A stretch of 64,000 nt of DNA from Teichococcus aestuarii (GCF_003116135.1 NZ_PDOA01000005.1:186001-250000), one strand, 5' to 3'. Positions 1 to 9,547 are shown, counted from the first letter of the stretch. The notes: generated by a model not told the origin, from the letters alone. Made by a program: numbers and translations.

Positions 1-511
1 CGATGCCGGCGGCCACCGCCGCCCCCGCGCCCCCCGAGGAGCCGCCCGGCGTCAGCGCCGGGTTGCGCGGGTTCCTCGTGTGGCCGTGCAGGCTGTTGCG
101 GGTGAACCAGCGCAGGCTGAAGGCTGGCGTGTTGGTGCGGCCGATGATGACCGCCCCGGCGCGCCGCAGGTTGGCCACCACCGGGTTGTCCTCGGCGGCG
201 ACGAGCTCCTGCTGGATGCGCAGGCCGTTGGTGGTGGCGAAGCCGGCCTGGTCCACATTCACCTTGATGGTGACGGGCACCCCGGCCAGCGGCCCCGCCG
301 TCTCGCCGCGCGCCAGCGCCGCGTCCACCGCGTCGGCCGCGGCCAGCGCCTGCTCGGGCATCTCCTGCACCACGGCGTTGATCCGCGGATTCGCCGCCGC
401 CAGCCGCGCCAGCGCGTCCTGCGCCACCTCGCGCGCCGACACCTGGCGGGCCGCCACGCGGGCGGCGATCTCACTCGCATCCAGGCGCCAAAGCTCACTC
501 ATGCTTGCCAT
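1..511 (-). CDS. Amidase signature family protein, 3' end outside the window
   Basis: This is the N-terminal 170 residues of an amidase signature (AS) hydrolase, a family that splits carboxamides with a Ser-cisSer-Lys triad. The segment VPVTIK places the catalytic Lys at about residue 83. The Gly/Ser-rich loop GGSSGG at 156-161 carries the cis-Ser. The nucleophilic Ser would lie just beyond the window edge. The ATG at 511 is preceded by GAGGA at 5-nt spacing; an in-frame ATG at 502 is the alternative. Family members include GatA of the tRNA-dependent amidotransferase. No gatB or gatC is visible, and the 'NTPAFSLRW' stretch looks more like a stand-alone catabolic amidase. Substrate unknown. 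Confidence 0.85.
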   Translation of the reverse strand, partial: MASMSELWRLDASEIAARVAARQVSAREVAQDALARLAAANPRINAVVQEMPEQALAAADAVDAALARGETAGPLAGVPVTIKVNVDQAGFATTNGLRIQQELVAAEDNPVVANLRRAGAVIIGRTNTPAFSLRWFTRNSLHGHTRNPRNPALTPGGSSGGAGAAVAAGI

Positions 512-571
512 CCCCGTCCTCAAGGCGGGGAAGTGTCGCCCCGGCGGGCGCCGCCGTCGAGAGGGGGCGGC

Positions 572-859
572 TCAGCCCGGCCGGCGCGGCTTGCGGCGGC
601 GGGGCGGGGCGGGGGGGTGGGGGGCGGCGTCCTCCTCGCCGGCGGGCTCGTCCTCCTCCTCGGCCGGCGGCTCCTCGGGCGGCAGGGGGCGCGCGGGTGG
701 CGCGCCGGCGCCGCGCACCGCCTCCAGGCATTCCCGGAAGGCCGCCAGGATCGCGGCGCGGCCGCGCGGGGCGTCGCCCTCCTGCATCAGCATCTGCAAC
801 AGCCCGAAGGCGACCGCCTGCTCGCTGTCACCGGTAACGATGATCCTGGGCTTGGGCAT
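572..859 (-). CDS. Small hypothetical protein with acidic/proline-rich tail
   Basis: I do not recognise this 95-residue protein. Its first half (MPKPRIIVTGDSEQAVAFGL..., residues 1-50) looks like a small folded alpha/beta domain. Its second half is low complexity: a Pro/Glu-rich stretch followed by a basic Arg/Lys/Pro end. AGGAGA lies 8 nt before the ATG, which supports translation. It sits between the amidase and the tlpA-like gene on the same strand, with short gaps, so it may be co-transcribed with the amidase. Function unknown. Confidence 0.55.
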   Translation of the reverse strand: MPKPRIIVTGDSEQAVAFGLLQMLMQEGDAPRGRAAILAAFRECLEAVRGAGAPPARPLPPEEPPAEEEDEPAGEEDAAPHPPAPPRRRKPRRPG

Positions 860-890
860 CCGGATATTCTCCTGGCGGGGAAGGGAGGCG

Positions 891-1472
891 TCAGGTGGCG
901 CCTGTGGTGGAATCGGCGCCGGGGCCGGCCAGCGCGCGCAGCGCCGCCAAGAATTGCGGGTGGTCCCAGGCGGCGGCGCCTTCCAGCCGCGCCACCTCCT
1001 GGCCCTGGCGGTTGACGACGAGGCTGGTGGGCAGGCCGCGTGAGCCGGTGGCGCGGGCGGCGGCGCCGCGGGGGTCCAGCCAGATCTCCAGGTGCTTCAC
1101 GCCGGTGCGCTCGTAGAAGGGGCGCACCTGCGCCGCGCCGCCCCGGTCGGAGGAGAGCGCCAGCACCGCCCAGCCTTCCGCCGCCAGCGCCGCCTGGGTG
1201 CGGTCCAGCGCCGGCATCTCGGCCACGCAGGGCGGGCACCAGGTGGCCCAGAAATTGATCAGCAGCGGGCGTCCCTTGAAATCGGCCAGGTTGCGCGTCT
1301 GCCCCGCGGCATCGGTGAAGTCGAAGGCGGGCACGGCGCGGGGTGCGGTGCGGCTCAGCTTGCCGAAGCCCTCCGGCTCCTCCGCCGCAATCCCTTGCCG
1401 TGCCGGAAGCAGCGTGGTTAGGGTCGCCCCCGCCGCGAAGAGCGAGAGCAGGGAGCGGCGTTCCAGCAGCAC
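891..1472 (-). CDS. tlpA: TlpA-family thiol:disulfide thioredoxin-like protein
   Basis: A 193-residue periplasmic thioredoxin-fold protein of the TlpA/ResA type, which reduces disulfides in exported proteins, for example during cytochrome maturation. An N-terminal signal or anchor (about residues 5-30, [14 protein letters not shown]...) is followed by the thioredoxin domain with active site WCPPC at 78-82 ([10 protein letters not shown]) and the cis-Pro region GLPTSLVV. The GTG start at 1472 has AAGGAAGGA 8 nt upstream. It is divergent from argH with only 15 bp between the two start codons, so their promoters must overlap the coding ends. A tlpA gene facing argH is a common alphaproteobacterial arrangement. 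The exact partner protein cannot be read from the sequence. Confidence 0.9.
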   Translation of the reverse strand: MLLERRSLLSLFAAGATLTTLLPARQGIAAEEPEGFGKLSRTAPRAVPAFDFTDAAGQTRNLADFKGRPLLINFWATWCPPCVAEMPALDRTQAALAAEGWAVLALSSDRGGAAQVRPFYERTGVKHLEIWLDPRGAAARATGSRGLPTSLVVNRQGQEVARLEGAAAWDHPQFLAALRALAGPGADSTTGAT

Positions 1473-1487
1473 GAGGCAGATCCTTCC

Positions 1488-2888
1488 TTGTCCAGTCACA
1501 GTCGCAGCCAGGGCAACCAGCAGTGGGGCGGGCGCTACAGCGCCGGACCCTCGGCGATCATGGAGGCCATCAATGCCTCCATCGGGTTCGACCGCAAGAT
1601 GTGGCGGCAGGACATCCGCGGCAGCCTGGCCCATGCCGCCATGCTGCGGCATGTGGGGATCATCTCCGCCGATGACGAGGCCGCCATCCGCGAGGGCCTC
1701 TCGGCCATCGGCCAGGAGATCGAGGCCGGCGAGTTCCCCTTCAGCGAGGCGCTGGAGGACATCCACATGAACATCGAGGCGCGGCTGACCGAGCGCGTGG
1801 GCGAGGCCGGCAAGCGGCTGCACACCGCGCGCAGCCGCAACGACCAGGTGGCGCTCGATGTCCGCCTCTGGGTGCGCGACGCGATTGACGGGCTGGACGG
1901 CCAGCTCGCCGACCTGATGCGCGCGCTGACCGACCGCGCCGACGAGCACGCCGCCACGGTGATGCCGGGCTTCACCCACCTGCAGCCGGCGCAGCCCACC
2001 ACCCTCGGCCATCACCTGCTGGCCTATGTGGAGATGCTGGGGCGCGACCGCTCCCGCCTCGGCGACTGCCGGGCGCGGATGAACGAGAGCCCGCTCGGCG
2101 CCGCCGCGCTGTGCGGCACCGGCTTCAACATCGACCGGCACATGACGGCCGCCGCGCTCGGCTTCGACGGGCCGACGCGCAACAGCCTCGATTCGGTGGC
2201 CAGCCGCGACTTCGCGCTGGAGTTCCTCTCGGCGCTCTCGATCTGCGCCACGCATCTCTCCCGCTTCGCCGAGGAGATCGTGCTCTGGACGAACCCGTAT
2301 TTCGGCTTCGTCAAGCTGTCGGACGCCTACACCACCGGCTCCTCGATCATGCCGCAGAAGCGCAACCCGGACGCGGCCGAGCTGGTGCGCGCCAAGGTGG
2401 GCCGCGTCTCCGGCGCGCTGATCGGGCTGATGACGGTGATGAAGGGCCTGCCCCTGACCTACGGGAAGGACATGCAGGAGGACAAGGAAGGCATCTTCGA
2501 CGCCGCCGAGACCATGGCGCTGGCGCTGGCCGCGACCGCCGGCATGGTGCGCGACATGAAGCCCGACGTGACCCGCCTGCGCGAGGCCGCCGGCGCCGGC
2601 TTCTCCACCGCGACGGACTTGGCCGACTGGCTGGTGCGCGAGCTGCGCCTGCCCTTCCGCGACGCGCACCACGTCACAGGCCGCCTCGTCGCCAAGGCCG
2701 AGGCGCGGGGGGTGGACCTCTCCGGCCTGTCGCTGGAGGAGCTGCAGGCGGAGGAGCCGCGCATCCACAGCGGCATCTTCCATGTGCTGAGCGTCGAGGC
2801 CTCGGTGGCGTCCCGCACCTCCTATGGCGGCACGGCGCCGGTGAACGTCCGCCGCATGGCCGCCGAGTGGCGGGAGCGGCTGGCGTGA
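1488..2888 (+). CDS. argH: Argininosuccinate lyase
   Basis: Catalyses the last step of arginine synthesis, argininosuccinate to arginine plus fumarate, in the cytoplasm. The 466-residue length is normal. The N-terminal [13 protein letters not shown] segment, HTARSRNDQ and the fumarase-lyase signature [11 protein letters not shown] (from residue 284) are all present. Only a TTG at 1488 allows inclusion of the conserved WGGRY; there is no upstream in-frame start and the Shine-Dalgarno (GAGG) is weak and distant, so expression may be modest. It overlaps lptM by 4 bp. The classic alphaproteobacterial order argH-lptM-lysA is kept here, but two opposite-strand genes sit between lptM and lysA. Confidence 0.97.
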   Translation: MSSHSRSQGNQQWGGRYSAGPSAIMEAINASIGFDRKMWRQDIRGSLAHAAMLRHVGIISADDEAAIREGLSAIGQEIEAGEFPFSEALEDIHMNIEARLTERVGEAGKRLHTARSRNDQVALDVRLWVRDAIDGLDGQLADLMRALTDRADEHAATVMPGFTHLQPAQPTTLGHHLLAYVEMLGRDRSRLGDCRARMNESPLGAAALCGTGFNIDRHMTAAALGFDGPTRNSLDSVASRDFALEFLSALSICATHLSRFAEEIVLWTNPYFGFVKLSDAYTTGSSIMPQKRNPDAAELVRAKVGRVSGALIGLMTVMKGLPLTYGKDMQEDKEGIFDAAETMALALAATAGMVRDMKPDVTRLREAAGAGFSTATDLADWLVRELRLPFRDAHHVTGRLVAKAEARGVDLSGLSLEELQAEEPRIHSGIFHVLSVEASVASRTSYGGTAPVNVRRMAAEWRERLA

Positions 2889-3037
2889 GGGCGCGCGGGA
2901 TGCGCGGCCTGGCCGGGCTGCTGGCGGTGGCGCTGCTGGCGCCGCTGCTGCTGGCCGCCTGCGGCCGGCCGGGGCCGATCCGCGCCCCAGGCCCGCCGGA
3001 GGAGATCACCTACCCGCGCAGCTACCCGAGCCGCTGA
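2885..3037 (+). CDS. lptM: Small LPS-assembly lipoprotein (LptM-like)
   Basis: A 50-residue lipoprotein. The signal peptide ends in a lipobox LLAAC followed by [14 protein letters not shown]. The Cys-Gly-(x)-Pro-Gly-Pro pattern after the lipobox is typical of LptM/YifL, which helps the LptD translocon mature in E. coli. The GTG at 2885 overlaps the argH stop as GTGA; an in-frame ATG at 2900 is the alternative start. The position between argH and lysA strongly supports the assignment, since the short sequence itself offers little beyond the signal peptide. Confidence 0.85.
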   Translation: MRARGMRGLAGLLAVALLAPLLLAACGRPGPIRAPGPPEEITYPRSYPSR

Positions 3038-3056
3038 GGCGGGCGGAGGGGAGGGC

Positions 3057-3950
3057 TCAGGCCTTCTCCTCCAACTCGTCATGCACCTGTCCGTAGGAGA
3101 GCAGGGCGAACAGCGCCGAGCCGCCGATGATGTTGCCGGCCAGGAAGGGCAGCAGGTGCCCGATCAGGCCCTGCCCCAGCCCGAGCCGCCCCTCGAAGAC
3201 CAGCAGGAACACCTCCACCGAGCCCGCCACCACGTGCGATAGCTCGAACAGCGCGATCAGGTAGGTGACCAGCGTGATCACCCAGAAGCGCGCCGTCTCG
3301 GCCAGCGGCAGCAGCCAGACCAGCATCGCCATCATCCAGCCGGAGAAGATGGCGCGCAGGAAGGCCTGCGGCGCCGACAGCTCCGCCATGTGCAGCGAGA
3401 CCGCCAGCGCCCCCGAGCGCACGAAGGGCGGCAGCACCCCGTCATAGGAGAGCACGAAGGCGAAGGCCGCCGTGCCCACCATGTTGGCCAGGAACACCAC
3501 CGACCAGTTGCGGGCCAGCGACGCCACCATCCGCCCCGTCGGGTGCGCCAGCACCGGCAGGAAGGCGGTCAGCGTCACCTCGGTGAAGAGCTGCTGGCGG
3601 GCCAGGATGACGACGAGGAAGCCCACCGTGTAGCCCCAGCTCTGCACCAGCGGGCGCCAGGGCGCATCCGGCAGCAGGGCGTGCAGCACCCCCATGGTGG
3701 TCACCGAGAGGCCGATGGAAAGCCCCGCCGCGAGGCCCGACCACCACAGGCTGCGCCAGGGCCGGCCCAGCTCCTCCGCGCCCTCCTGGCGCACGATCTC
3801 ATAGATGGCCAGCGGGCGGAGCTTGGCGTGGTCCTCCACCTCCTCCCGCTCCTCGGCCGTCAGAGGGCCGGCGGCCTGCTCCACCTCCGCCTCCGGGTCG
3901 TGATAGGGCGGATAGGGCGGGTTGGGCTGCGGAGGCAGGTTGCGCGGCAT
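3057..3950 (-). CDS. Formate/nitrite transporter (FNT) family membrane protein
   Basis: A 297-residue inner-membrane channel of the FNT family, which passes small monovalent anions such as formate, nitrite or hydrosulfide. A polar Pro/Glu-rich N-terminus (about 60 residues, with AEEREEVEDHAKLRP) precedes six hydrophobic segments. Segments such as GLSIGLSVTTMG, FTEVTLTAFLPVLAH and NIIGGSALFALLSYG match the family, and FTEVTLT matches its FTE.. loop. The ATG at 3950 was chosen because longer versions would run into thpR. The cytosolic N-terminal tail is like that of YfdC-type members. The anion transported is not determined by what can be seen. Confidence 0.85.
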   Translation of the reverse strand: MPRNLPPQPNPPYPPYHDPEAEVEQAAGPLTAEEREEVEDHAKLRPLAIYEIVRQEGAEELGRPWRSLWWSGLAAGLSIGLSVTTMGVLHALLPDAPWRPLVQSWGYTVGFLVVILARQQLFTEVTLTAFLPVLAHPTGRMVASLARNWSVVFLANMVGTAAFAFVLSYDGVLPPFVRSGALAVSLHMAELSAPQAFLRAIFSGWMMAMLVWLLPLAETARFWVITLVTYLIALFELSHVVAGSVEVFLLVFEGRLGLGQGLIGHLLPFLAGNIIGGSALFALLSYGQVHDELEEKA

Positions 3951-4003
3951 GTATTGGGACCCAGGCTGGATGCGCCGGCAATGACCCAGCCTGCCGCCCG
4001 GTT

Positions 4004-4516
4004 TCAGGCGGCGAAGGGGAATTCTCCCGCCGCCTCCCACGGACCGCCGCGATAATGCCACAGCAGCAGGCCACGCCCCAGCCCCGCCCAGGGTGGCACC
4101 CGCGCCTGCAGGTCATCGAGCAGGGCGCGGGCGGCCTCCGGCTCCACCTTGTTCTGCACCGTCACATGCGGCCGGAAGCCCTGCCGGTCCTGCGGCGTCA
4201 GCCAGCCCTGCCAGTCCTGGGCGAGGCCGGAGCGCAGGGCGAGCAGGGCAGGCGATTCCACTGCGCAGGCCACGCCGCGCCCCAGCCCGCGCCAGCCGCT
4301 GAAGCGCAGCGGCAGCGGCGCCGTGGCGGCGGCCAGCGCGGCGAGCCTGGCGCCGATCTCCGCCAGCGCCGTGCCCGGCAGGGCGTGGAACAGCGTCAGA
4401 TGCGCCGGCAGGTGGTTCCGCTCGGGCGGGAAGTAGGCCTGGCGCAACTGGTCGAGCCGGATCTGGCTGGCCGGGTCGAGGGCAAGGCTGAGGATCAGCG
4501 GCGCGGGGTCGGTCAT
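4004..4516 (-). CDS. thpR: 2'-5' RNA ligase family protein
   Basis: A 170-residue 2H phosphoesterase. The two signature HxT motifs are visible, HLT at residues 39-41 and HVT at 117-119, with spacing normal for LigT/ThpR. Such enzymes open 2',3'-cyclic phosphates or join RNA through 2'-5' bonds; the biological substrate in bacteria is uncertain. It lies 53 bp upstream of the FNT gene on the same strand and is divergent from lysA (57-bp gap). Both genes interrupt the usual lptM-lysA adjacency. Confidence 0.88.
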   Translation of the reverse strand: MTDPAPLILSLALDPASQIRLDQLRQAYFPPERNHLPAHLTLFHALPGTALAEIGARLAALAAATAPLPLRFSGWRGLGRGVACAVESPALLALRSGLAQDWQGWLTPQDRQGFRPHVTVQNKVEPEAARALLDDLQARVPPWAGLGRGLLLWHYRGGPWEAAGEFPFAA

Positions 4517-4573
4517 GCAACGGAAGTAGGGCTGGGGCGTGGCGTGGCCAGGGGGCGCGCAGTAGAATGCCGC

Positions 4574-5917
4574 ATGGCCGCTCCGCTTCCCGTCGCGCGC
4601 GATACCGCCGACCCGTCCTTCGCCGACCTTCTCGCCGCCCGCCCGGCGCTCTCCCTGCACGCCCATGACGGGCTGCTGCTGGAGCAGGTGCCGCTCGCCC
4701 GCATCGCGCGGGAGGTCGGCACGCCCAGCTGGGTCTATTCCGCCGGCACGCTGCGCCGCCGCTACCGCGCCCTGCGCGCTGCGCTGGACGGCGCGGGGCT
4801 CGACGCCAGCATCCACTACGCCGCCAAGGCCAATGACAGCCAGGCGGTGCTGCGTGTGCTGCGCGCCGAGGGCGCGGGGGCCGACGTGGTGAGCGCGGGC
4901 GAGCTGCGCGCCACCCTGGCCGCCGGCATCCCGGCCGGCGCCACGGTGTTCTCCGGCGTCGGCAAGAGCGCGGCCGAGATCCGCCTGGCGCTGGCCGAGG
5001 GCATCTTCCAGCTCAACGCCGAGAGCGCCGAGGAGGTGGCGATGATCGCCGCCATCGCCGAGGGCATGGGACTGCGCGCCCCCGTGGCGCTGCGCGTCAA
5101 CCCCGATGTCGATGCCGGCACCCACGCCAAGATCACCACCGGCCGCGCGGACAACAAGTTCGGCATCGCCTACGAGGACGCGCACGCCCTTTACGCGCAC
5201 ATGGCGGCGCTGCCCGGCATCCGCCCGATCGGCATCGCCACCCATATCGGCAGCCAGATCACCGCCGGCATGGGCGCCTACCACGCCGCCTATGCGCGGC
5301 TGGCCGAGATGGTGCGGGGCCTGCGCGCCGCCGGCCTGCCGATCGAGCGCGTCGATTGCGGCGGCGGCCTCGGCATCCCCTACCGCGACGAGGTGGCGCC
5401 CGCCCCCGAGGCGCTGGCCGGCACCATCCGCGCCACGCTCGGCGGCCTCGGCCTGCCGGTGATGCTGGAGCCGGGCCGCTGGATCGCCGGCCCCGCCGGC
5501 GTGCTGCTGGCCTCCATCGTGCTGCAGAAGCAGGGGCGCGGCCGCCGCTTCCTGGTGGCCGACGCCGCGATGAACGACCTGCTGCGCCCCAGCCTCTACG
5601 AGGCCTGGCACGGCATCCTGCCGCTCAGCCCCGCGCGTTACGCCGCGCCGCTGGCGCCGGCCGACATCGTCGGGCCGGTCTGCGAGAGCGGCGACACCTT
5701 CGCCCGCGACCGCGCCATGCCCGACCTGCCTCCGGGGGAATTCATCGCATTTTTGGATGCGGGTGCGTATGGTGCGGTGATGAGCAGCACCTACAACGCC
5801 CGCCCGCTGGCGGCCGAGGTGATGGTGGATGACACCCGCTTCGCCGTCGTGCGCCCGCGGCAGACACCGGAAGACCTGCTGGCGCACCAGCGCCTGCCGG
5901 AGTGGCTCACCCCGTGA
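4574..5917 (+). CDS. lysA: Diaminopimelate decarboxylase
   Basis: Last step of lysine synthesis: meso-diaminopimelate to lysine plus CO2, PLP-dependent, cytoplasmic. The protein is 447 residues. The PLP lysine is Lys85 in HYAAKAND, GGGLGIPY is the phosphate-binding loop, and the CESGDTFARDR box supplies the catalytic Cys from the second subunit. The ATG at 4574 gives the standard N-terminus (FADLLAARPALSLH). Its stop overlaps the GTG start of the DUF4175 gene by 4 bp, so the two are translationally coupled, as in many alphaproteobacteria. Confidence 0.97.
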   Translation: MAAPLPVARDTADPSFADLLAARPALSLHAHDGLLLEQVPLARIAREVGTPSWVYSAGTLRRRYRALRAALDGAGLDASIHYAAKANDSQAVLRVLRAEGAGADVVSAGELRATLAAGIPAGATVFSGVGKSAAEIRLALAEGIFQLNAESAEEVAMIAAIAEGMGLRAPVALRVNPDVDAGTHAKITTGRADNKFGIAYEDAHALYAHMAALPGIRPIGIATHIGSQITAGMGAYHAAYARLAEMVRGLRAAGLPIERVDCGGGLGIPYRDEVAPAPEALAGTIRATLGGLGLPVMLEPGRWIAGPAGVLLASIVLQKQGRGRRFLVADAAMNDLLRPSLYEAWHGILPLSPARYAAPLAPADIVGPVCESGDTFARDRAMPDLPPGEFIAFLDAGAYGAVMSSTYNARPLAAEVMVDDTRFAVVRPRQTPEDLLAHQRLPEWLTP

Positions 5918-8481
5918 CGGCGCGGCGCGATCCGCTGGCCCGTCGCCTCGCGCGCGGGCGGCGGCTCGCGCGCCTGGCGCTGGGCTGGGAGGCGCTGTGG
6001 CCCCGGCTGTGGCCGGCCCTCGGCGTCATCGGCCTGTTCCTCGTCGCGGCGCTCGCCGGCCTGTTCATGGCCGTGCCGCCCTGGCTCCACCTGCTCCTTC
6101 TCCTGGGCTTTGCCCTGGCCCTTGGGCTGGCCCTCTGGCGCGGGCTGCGCGGCCTCGCCTGGCCGGGCGACGCCGCGGCCGAGCGCCGCATCGAGGCCGC
6201 CTCCGGGCTGCGGCACCGCCCCCTCTCCACCCTGCGCGACCACGCCACGACGGAGGACCCGGCGACGCTGGCGCTGTGGCGCGCCCACCAGGCCCGCGCG
6301 CTCGCCGGGCTGAGCCGGCTGCGCATCGGCGCCCCCCGCCCGAACCTGGCGGCGCGGGACCGGCGGGCGCTGCGCGGCGGGCTGCTGGTGGGCCTCTGCG
6401 CGGCGCTGGCCATGGCCGGCGGCGAGAGCGGCGAGCGGCTGCGCCGCGCCCTCTGGCCCAGCCTGATGGCCGCCCCCGCCGGCGTGGCGGCGCTGCGGCT
6501 GGAAGCCTGGATCACGCCGCCCGGCTACACCGGCGCCGCCCCTGTCTTCCTCGGGCTGGAGGGCGGCAGCCTGACGGTGCCGCAGGGCAGCACGCTGCAG
6601 CTCGCCCTCTCGGGCGGGCAGGGCGGCGCCCCCGAGCTGCGCGTGGACGCGCGCGCCATTCCCTTCCGCACGCTGGATGCCGGCAGCCACGCGCTGGAGA
6701 TGCCGCTGGAGCAGGGCGCCCGCCTCGCCCTGTGGCGGGAGGGGCGGGAGCTGGCCGCCTGGACCGTCAGCGTGCAGGCCGACGCGCCGCCCACCGCCGC
6801 CTTCGCCGAGGCGCCGGGGCCGGCTGCGCGCGGCCTCGCCCTCCGCCTGCCCTGGCGCGCCGAGGATGACTGGGGCGTCGGCGCCGCCCGCGCCGAGCTG
6901 CGCCTGGCGGCCCGCCCCGAGGCGCCGCCGCTGGTGCTGGAGCTGCCGCTCTCCGGCGGCAATCCGCGCCAGCCCCGCGGCGTGGCGCAGCCCGACCTCT
7001 CGGCGCATCCCTGGGCCGGGCTGCCGGTGCGCGCCCGCATCGTGGCGCGCGACGGCGCCGGGCAGGAAGGCACCTCGGAGGAGGCCGGCCTGACCCTGCC
7101 GGAGCGCAGCTTCAACCACCCCGTCGCCCGCGCTTTGGTGGAGCTGCGCAAGGCGCTCTCGGCCGATCCGGGCGGGCGGGAGGCGGCGCGGCTGGGGCTG
7201 GACCGCCTCGCCGCCGCGCCCGAGGCCTTCGAGCACGACATCGCCACCTTCCTGGCGCTGCGCGTGGCGCGCCACCGGCTGCAGCGGGACCGCCGGCCGG
7301 AAGGGGTGGAGGAGGCCCAGGCGCTGATGTGGCAGACCGCCGTGGCGCTGGAGGAAGGCCGCACCGACCGCACGGCGCGCGCCCTCGCCGCCGCGCGCGA
7401 GGCGCTGCGCGAGGCGCTGGCCGAAGCCGAGCGCACCCCGCCCGACGCCGCCGCCCGCGCCGAGCTGGAGCGCCGCGTGCAGGAGCTGCGCGAGGCGGTG
7501 CAGCGCCACCTGGAGGCGCTGGCCGAGCGGCTGCGGCAGGAGAATGCCGAGGCCATGCCCTTCGACCCCAGCCAGCGCCTGATGGACCAGCGCGAGCTGG
7601 ACCGCCGCACCCAGGAGATGCAGGACGCCGCCCGCGAGGGCCGCACCGACCGGCTGGAGCAGGAGCTGGCCGAGCTGGAGCGGATGCTGGATGCCTTGCA
7701 GGAGGGCCGCGTCGCCGCCCGGCCGGAGGGCGGCAATGCCCGCCGCCAGCAGCAGCAGCAACAGCGCGGGCAGCAGCAGATGGGCGCGGTGCAGGACATG
7801 GTGCAGCGTCAGGGGGAGATGCTGGACCGCAGCCACCAGCGCGGCGAGGCCCAGCCCCCAAATGCCGGCGGCCAGCGGCAGGCCCCGCAATCCCGCCAGC
7901 AGGCCCAGGCCCAGGCCCAGGCCCAGGGCGAGGCCGGCCAGCAGGCGCGGCGCGATGCCAGCCAGCAGCGGGCGCTGCGCCGCGCGCTGGGCGAGCTGAT
8001 GCAGCAGTTCGGCGACCTCACCGGCGAGATCCCCGAGGCGCTGGGCCGTGCCGACCAGGCCATGCGCCAGGCGCAGGAGGCGCTGGGCCAGGGCGGGGAC
8101 GCTGCGCCCCACCAGCAGCAGGCCATCCGCGAGCTGCAGGAAGGCGGCCGGCAGATGGCGCAGTCCATGCAGCGCCAGTTCGGCCAGGGGCAGGGCGAGG
8201 GTGAGGGCCAGGGCGAAGGCCAGGCCATGCCCGGCCAGGAGCAGGGCAGCGGCCAGGGCCAGGACCGCATGACCGGCCAGAACCAGGGGCGCGACCCGCT
8301 GGGCCGCCCCACCCGCGACGCGCCCGGCGCCAACGACCAGGGCAGCGACACCCAGGTGCCGCAGGAGGCCGAGATGCTGCGCAGCCGCCGCATCCTGGAG
8401 GAGCTGCGCCGCCGCGGCGCGGAGCGGGAACGGCCGGCCAGCGAGCTGGACTACATCGACCGGCTGCTGAAATCGTTCTGA
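5914..8481 (+). CDS. DUF4175 (TIGR02302) family membrane protein
   Basis: An 855-residue protein of unknown function, found in alphaproteobacteria directly after lysA. Two transmembrane helices lie near residues 30-75 and another hydrophobic stretch near 150-170. A beta-rich periplasmic-type region follows to about 400 (LEAWITPPGYTG is a family hallmark), then a long helical Arg/Glu/Ala-rich region to about 600. The C-terminal 200 residues are dominated by Gln, Gly and Ala, including a (QA)n run from a tandem 6-bp repeat near 7903-7930 and a Gln run near 7750. The end, SELDYIDRLLKSF, is conserved in the family. The GTG start overlaps the lysA stop. The glutamine tract lengths could vary between strains. 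Confidence 0.9.
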   Translation: MTARRDPLARRLARGRRLARLALGWEALWPRLWPALGVIGLFLVAALAGLFMAVPPWLHLLLLLGFALALGLALWRGLRGLAWPGDAAAERRIEAASGLRHRPLSTLRDHATTEDPATLALWRAHQARALAGLSRLRIGAPRPNLAARDRRALRGGLLVGLCAALAMAGGESGERLRRALWPSLMAAPAGVAALRLEAWITPPGYTGAAPVFLGLEGGSLTVPQGSTLQLALSGGQGGAPELRVDARAIPFRTLDAGSHALEMPLEQGARLALWREGRELAAWTVSVQADAPPTAAFAEAPGPAARGLALRLPWRAEDDWGVGAARAELRLAARPEAPPLVLELPLSGGNPRQPRGVAQPDLSAHPWAGLPVRARIVARDGAGQEGTSEEAGLTLPERSFNHPVARALVELRKALSADPGGREAARLGLDRLAAAPEAFEHDIATFLALRVARHRLQRDRRPEGVEEAQALMWQTAVALEEGRTDRTARALAAAREALREALAEAERTPPDAAARAELERRVQELREAVQRHLEALAERLRQENAEAMPFDPSQRLMDQRELDRRTQEMQDAAREGRTDRLEQELAELERMLDALQEGRVAARPEGGNARRQQQQQQRGQQQMGAVQDMVQRQGEMLDRSHQRGEAQPPNAGGQRQAPQSRQQAQAQAQAQGEAGQQARRDASQQRALRRALGELMQQFGDLTGEIPEALGRADQAMRQAQEALGQGGDAAPHQQQAIRELQEGGRQMAQSMQRQFGQGQGEGEGQGEGQAMPGQEQGSGQGQDRMTGQNQGRDPLGRPTRDAPGANDQGSDTQVPQEAEMLRSRRILEELRRRGAERERPASELDYIDRLLKSF

Positions 8482-8497
8482 GGCGGCGCCGCCCCCG

Positions 8498-9547
8498 TCA
8501 CTCCGGCAGGGCGAGGGCGGGCAGCCGCGCCAGCGGGATGCGGGCGGCGGAGAGGGTGCGGTTCTCCAGCGTCACCGGCACCTCCAGCGTCGGCTGGCCG
8601 GTCTCCGGGTCGGGGCGGGAGAGCAGGGGCAGCAGGCCGCGCGCCAGCGTGGCGGTGCGCGGCGGCACCAGCCCGGCCGCGCCCAGCGCCTCCAGCAGGC
8701 GCGGCGCGCCGGCGATGCGCAGCGTCCCGGCGCCCATCGGCTGCAGGGCGGCATCCAGGACCAGGGTGGCGGCGGCGCTGGCGGCCACCTCGCCGGCGCG
8801 CAGGGTCAGCGCCCGCACCTCCAGCGCGCCGCCGGAATCGCGCCATTGCATGGCCCGGGCAGGCAGGAGGCTTGGCCCCGGCAGGGGGCCAGTCATGACC
8901 GCCTCCAGCGTAGCCGCCTCCACCTGCCGGCCAAGCGGCGTGGCCAGGGGCAGCATCACCCCGTCCAGGGAGAGGGAAAGGGTCAGGGCCGCCTCGCCCT
9001 CCCTGGCATCCGGCGCGGTGGCAAGGTGGGCGCTGGCGGCCTCCACCGCCGTGGCTTCCGCGCCGGTGCCGATGCGGAGCTGCGTGGCCGTGACTGTGGC
9101 GCGGTCCGGCGCCCGGCCCGCTTCCAGCGGCAGGGTGGCCAGAATCCGGCCGGCGGCGAAGGGCAGGATGGCACCGCCGAGGCGCAACGACTGCCGGCCC
9201 TCCGGCTCCGCCTCCAGCGTGCCGGGCCGCAGCAGGCGCACGCGCAGCATCAGCGCCTCCGCCTGCCATCCGGCGGCGCCGGGCACCGCGACGCGCGGCG
9301 CCGGCAGGGCGAGGGTGGCGGCCAGCGGCCAGCCGCCCGGGCTTGGCGGGCCATGCGCCACCTGCCAGCCCTGGGCGCGGCGGGCCTCGGCCCAGGCATG
9401 AAAGCCGGCCTCCAGCCGTTGCGCCGCCAGGCGCCACAGCACGGCGTGGCCGGCACCGAGCAGGGCCAGGGGCAGGGCCAGGCCGAGCAGCCACCAGCCG
9501 GCACGGTGCCGGCGGCGGGGCGAGGGGTCTTGCGGCTTCCGGGTCAT
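8498..9547 (-). CDS. DUF2125 domain-containing membrane-anchored protein
   Basis: A 349-residue protein with a basic N-terminus, one transmembrane segment (about residues 17-38, WWLLGLALPLALLGAGH) and a long beta-strand-rich extracytoplasmic part with many short LxLxG units. It matches the DUF2125 family of alphaproteobacteria, whose function is unknown; the fold resembles large envelope or lipid-handling proteins. It starts at ATG 9547 and converges on the DUF4175 gene with a 16-bp gap. No operon partner is evident. Confidence 0.8.
   Translation of the reverse strand: MTRKPQDPSPRRRHRAGWWLLGLALPLALLGAGHAVLWRLAAQRLEAGFHAWAEARRAQGWQVAHGPPSPGGWPLAATLALPAPRVAVPGAAGWQAEALMLRVRLLRPGTLEAEPEGRQSLRLGGAILPFAAGRILATLPLEAGRAPDRATVTATQLRIGTGAEATAVEAASAHLATAPDAREGEAALTLSLSLDGVMLPLATPLGRQVEAATLEAVMTGPLPGPSLLPARAMQWRDSGGALEVRALTLRAGEVAASAAATLVLDAALQPMGAGTLRIAGAPRLLEALGAAGLVPPRTATLARGLLPLLSRPDPETGQPTLEVPVTLENRTLSAARIPLARLPALALPE

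Noticed and set aside
7740..7935. CAG and CCAGGC runs as a mobile or regulatory repeat
   Set aside because: They are in frame within the Gln/Ala-rich C-terminal region that is normal for DUF4175 proteins.
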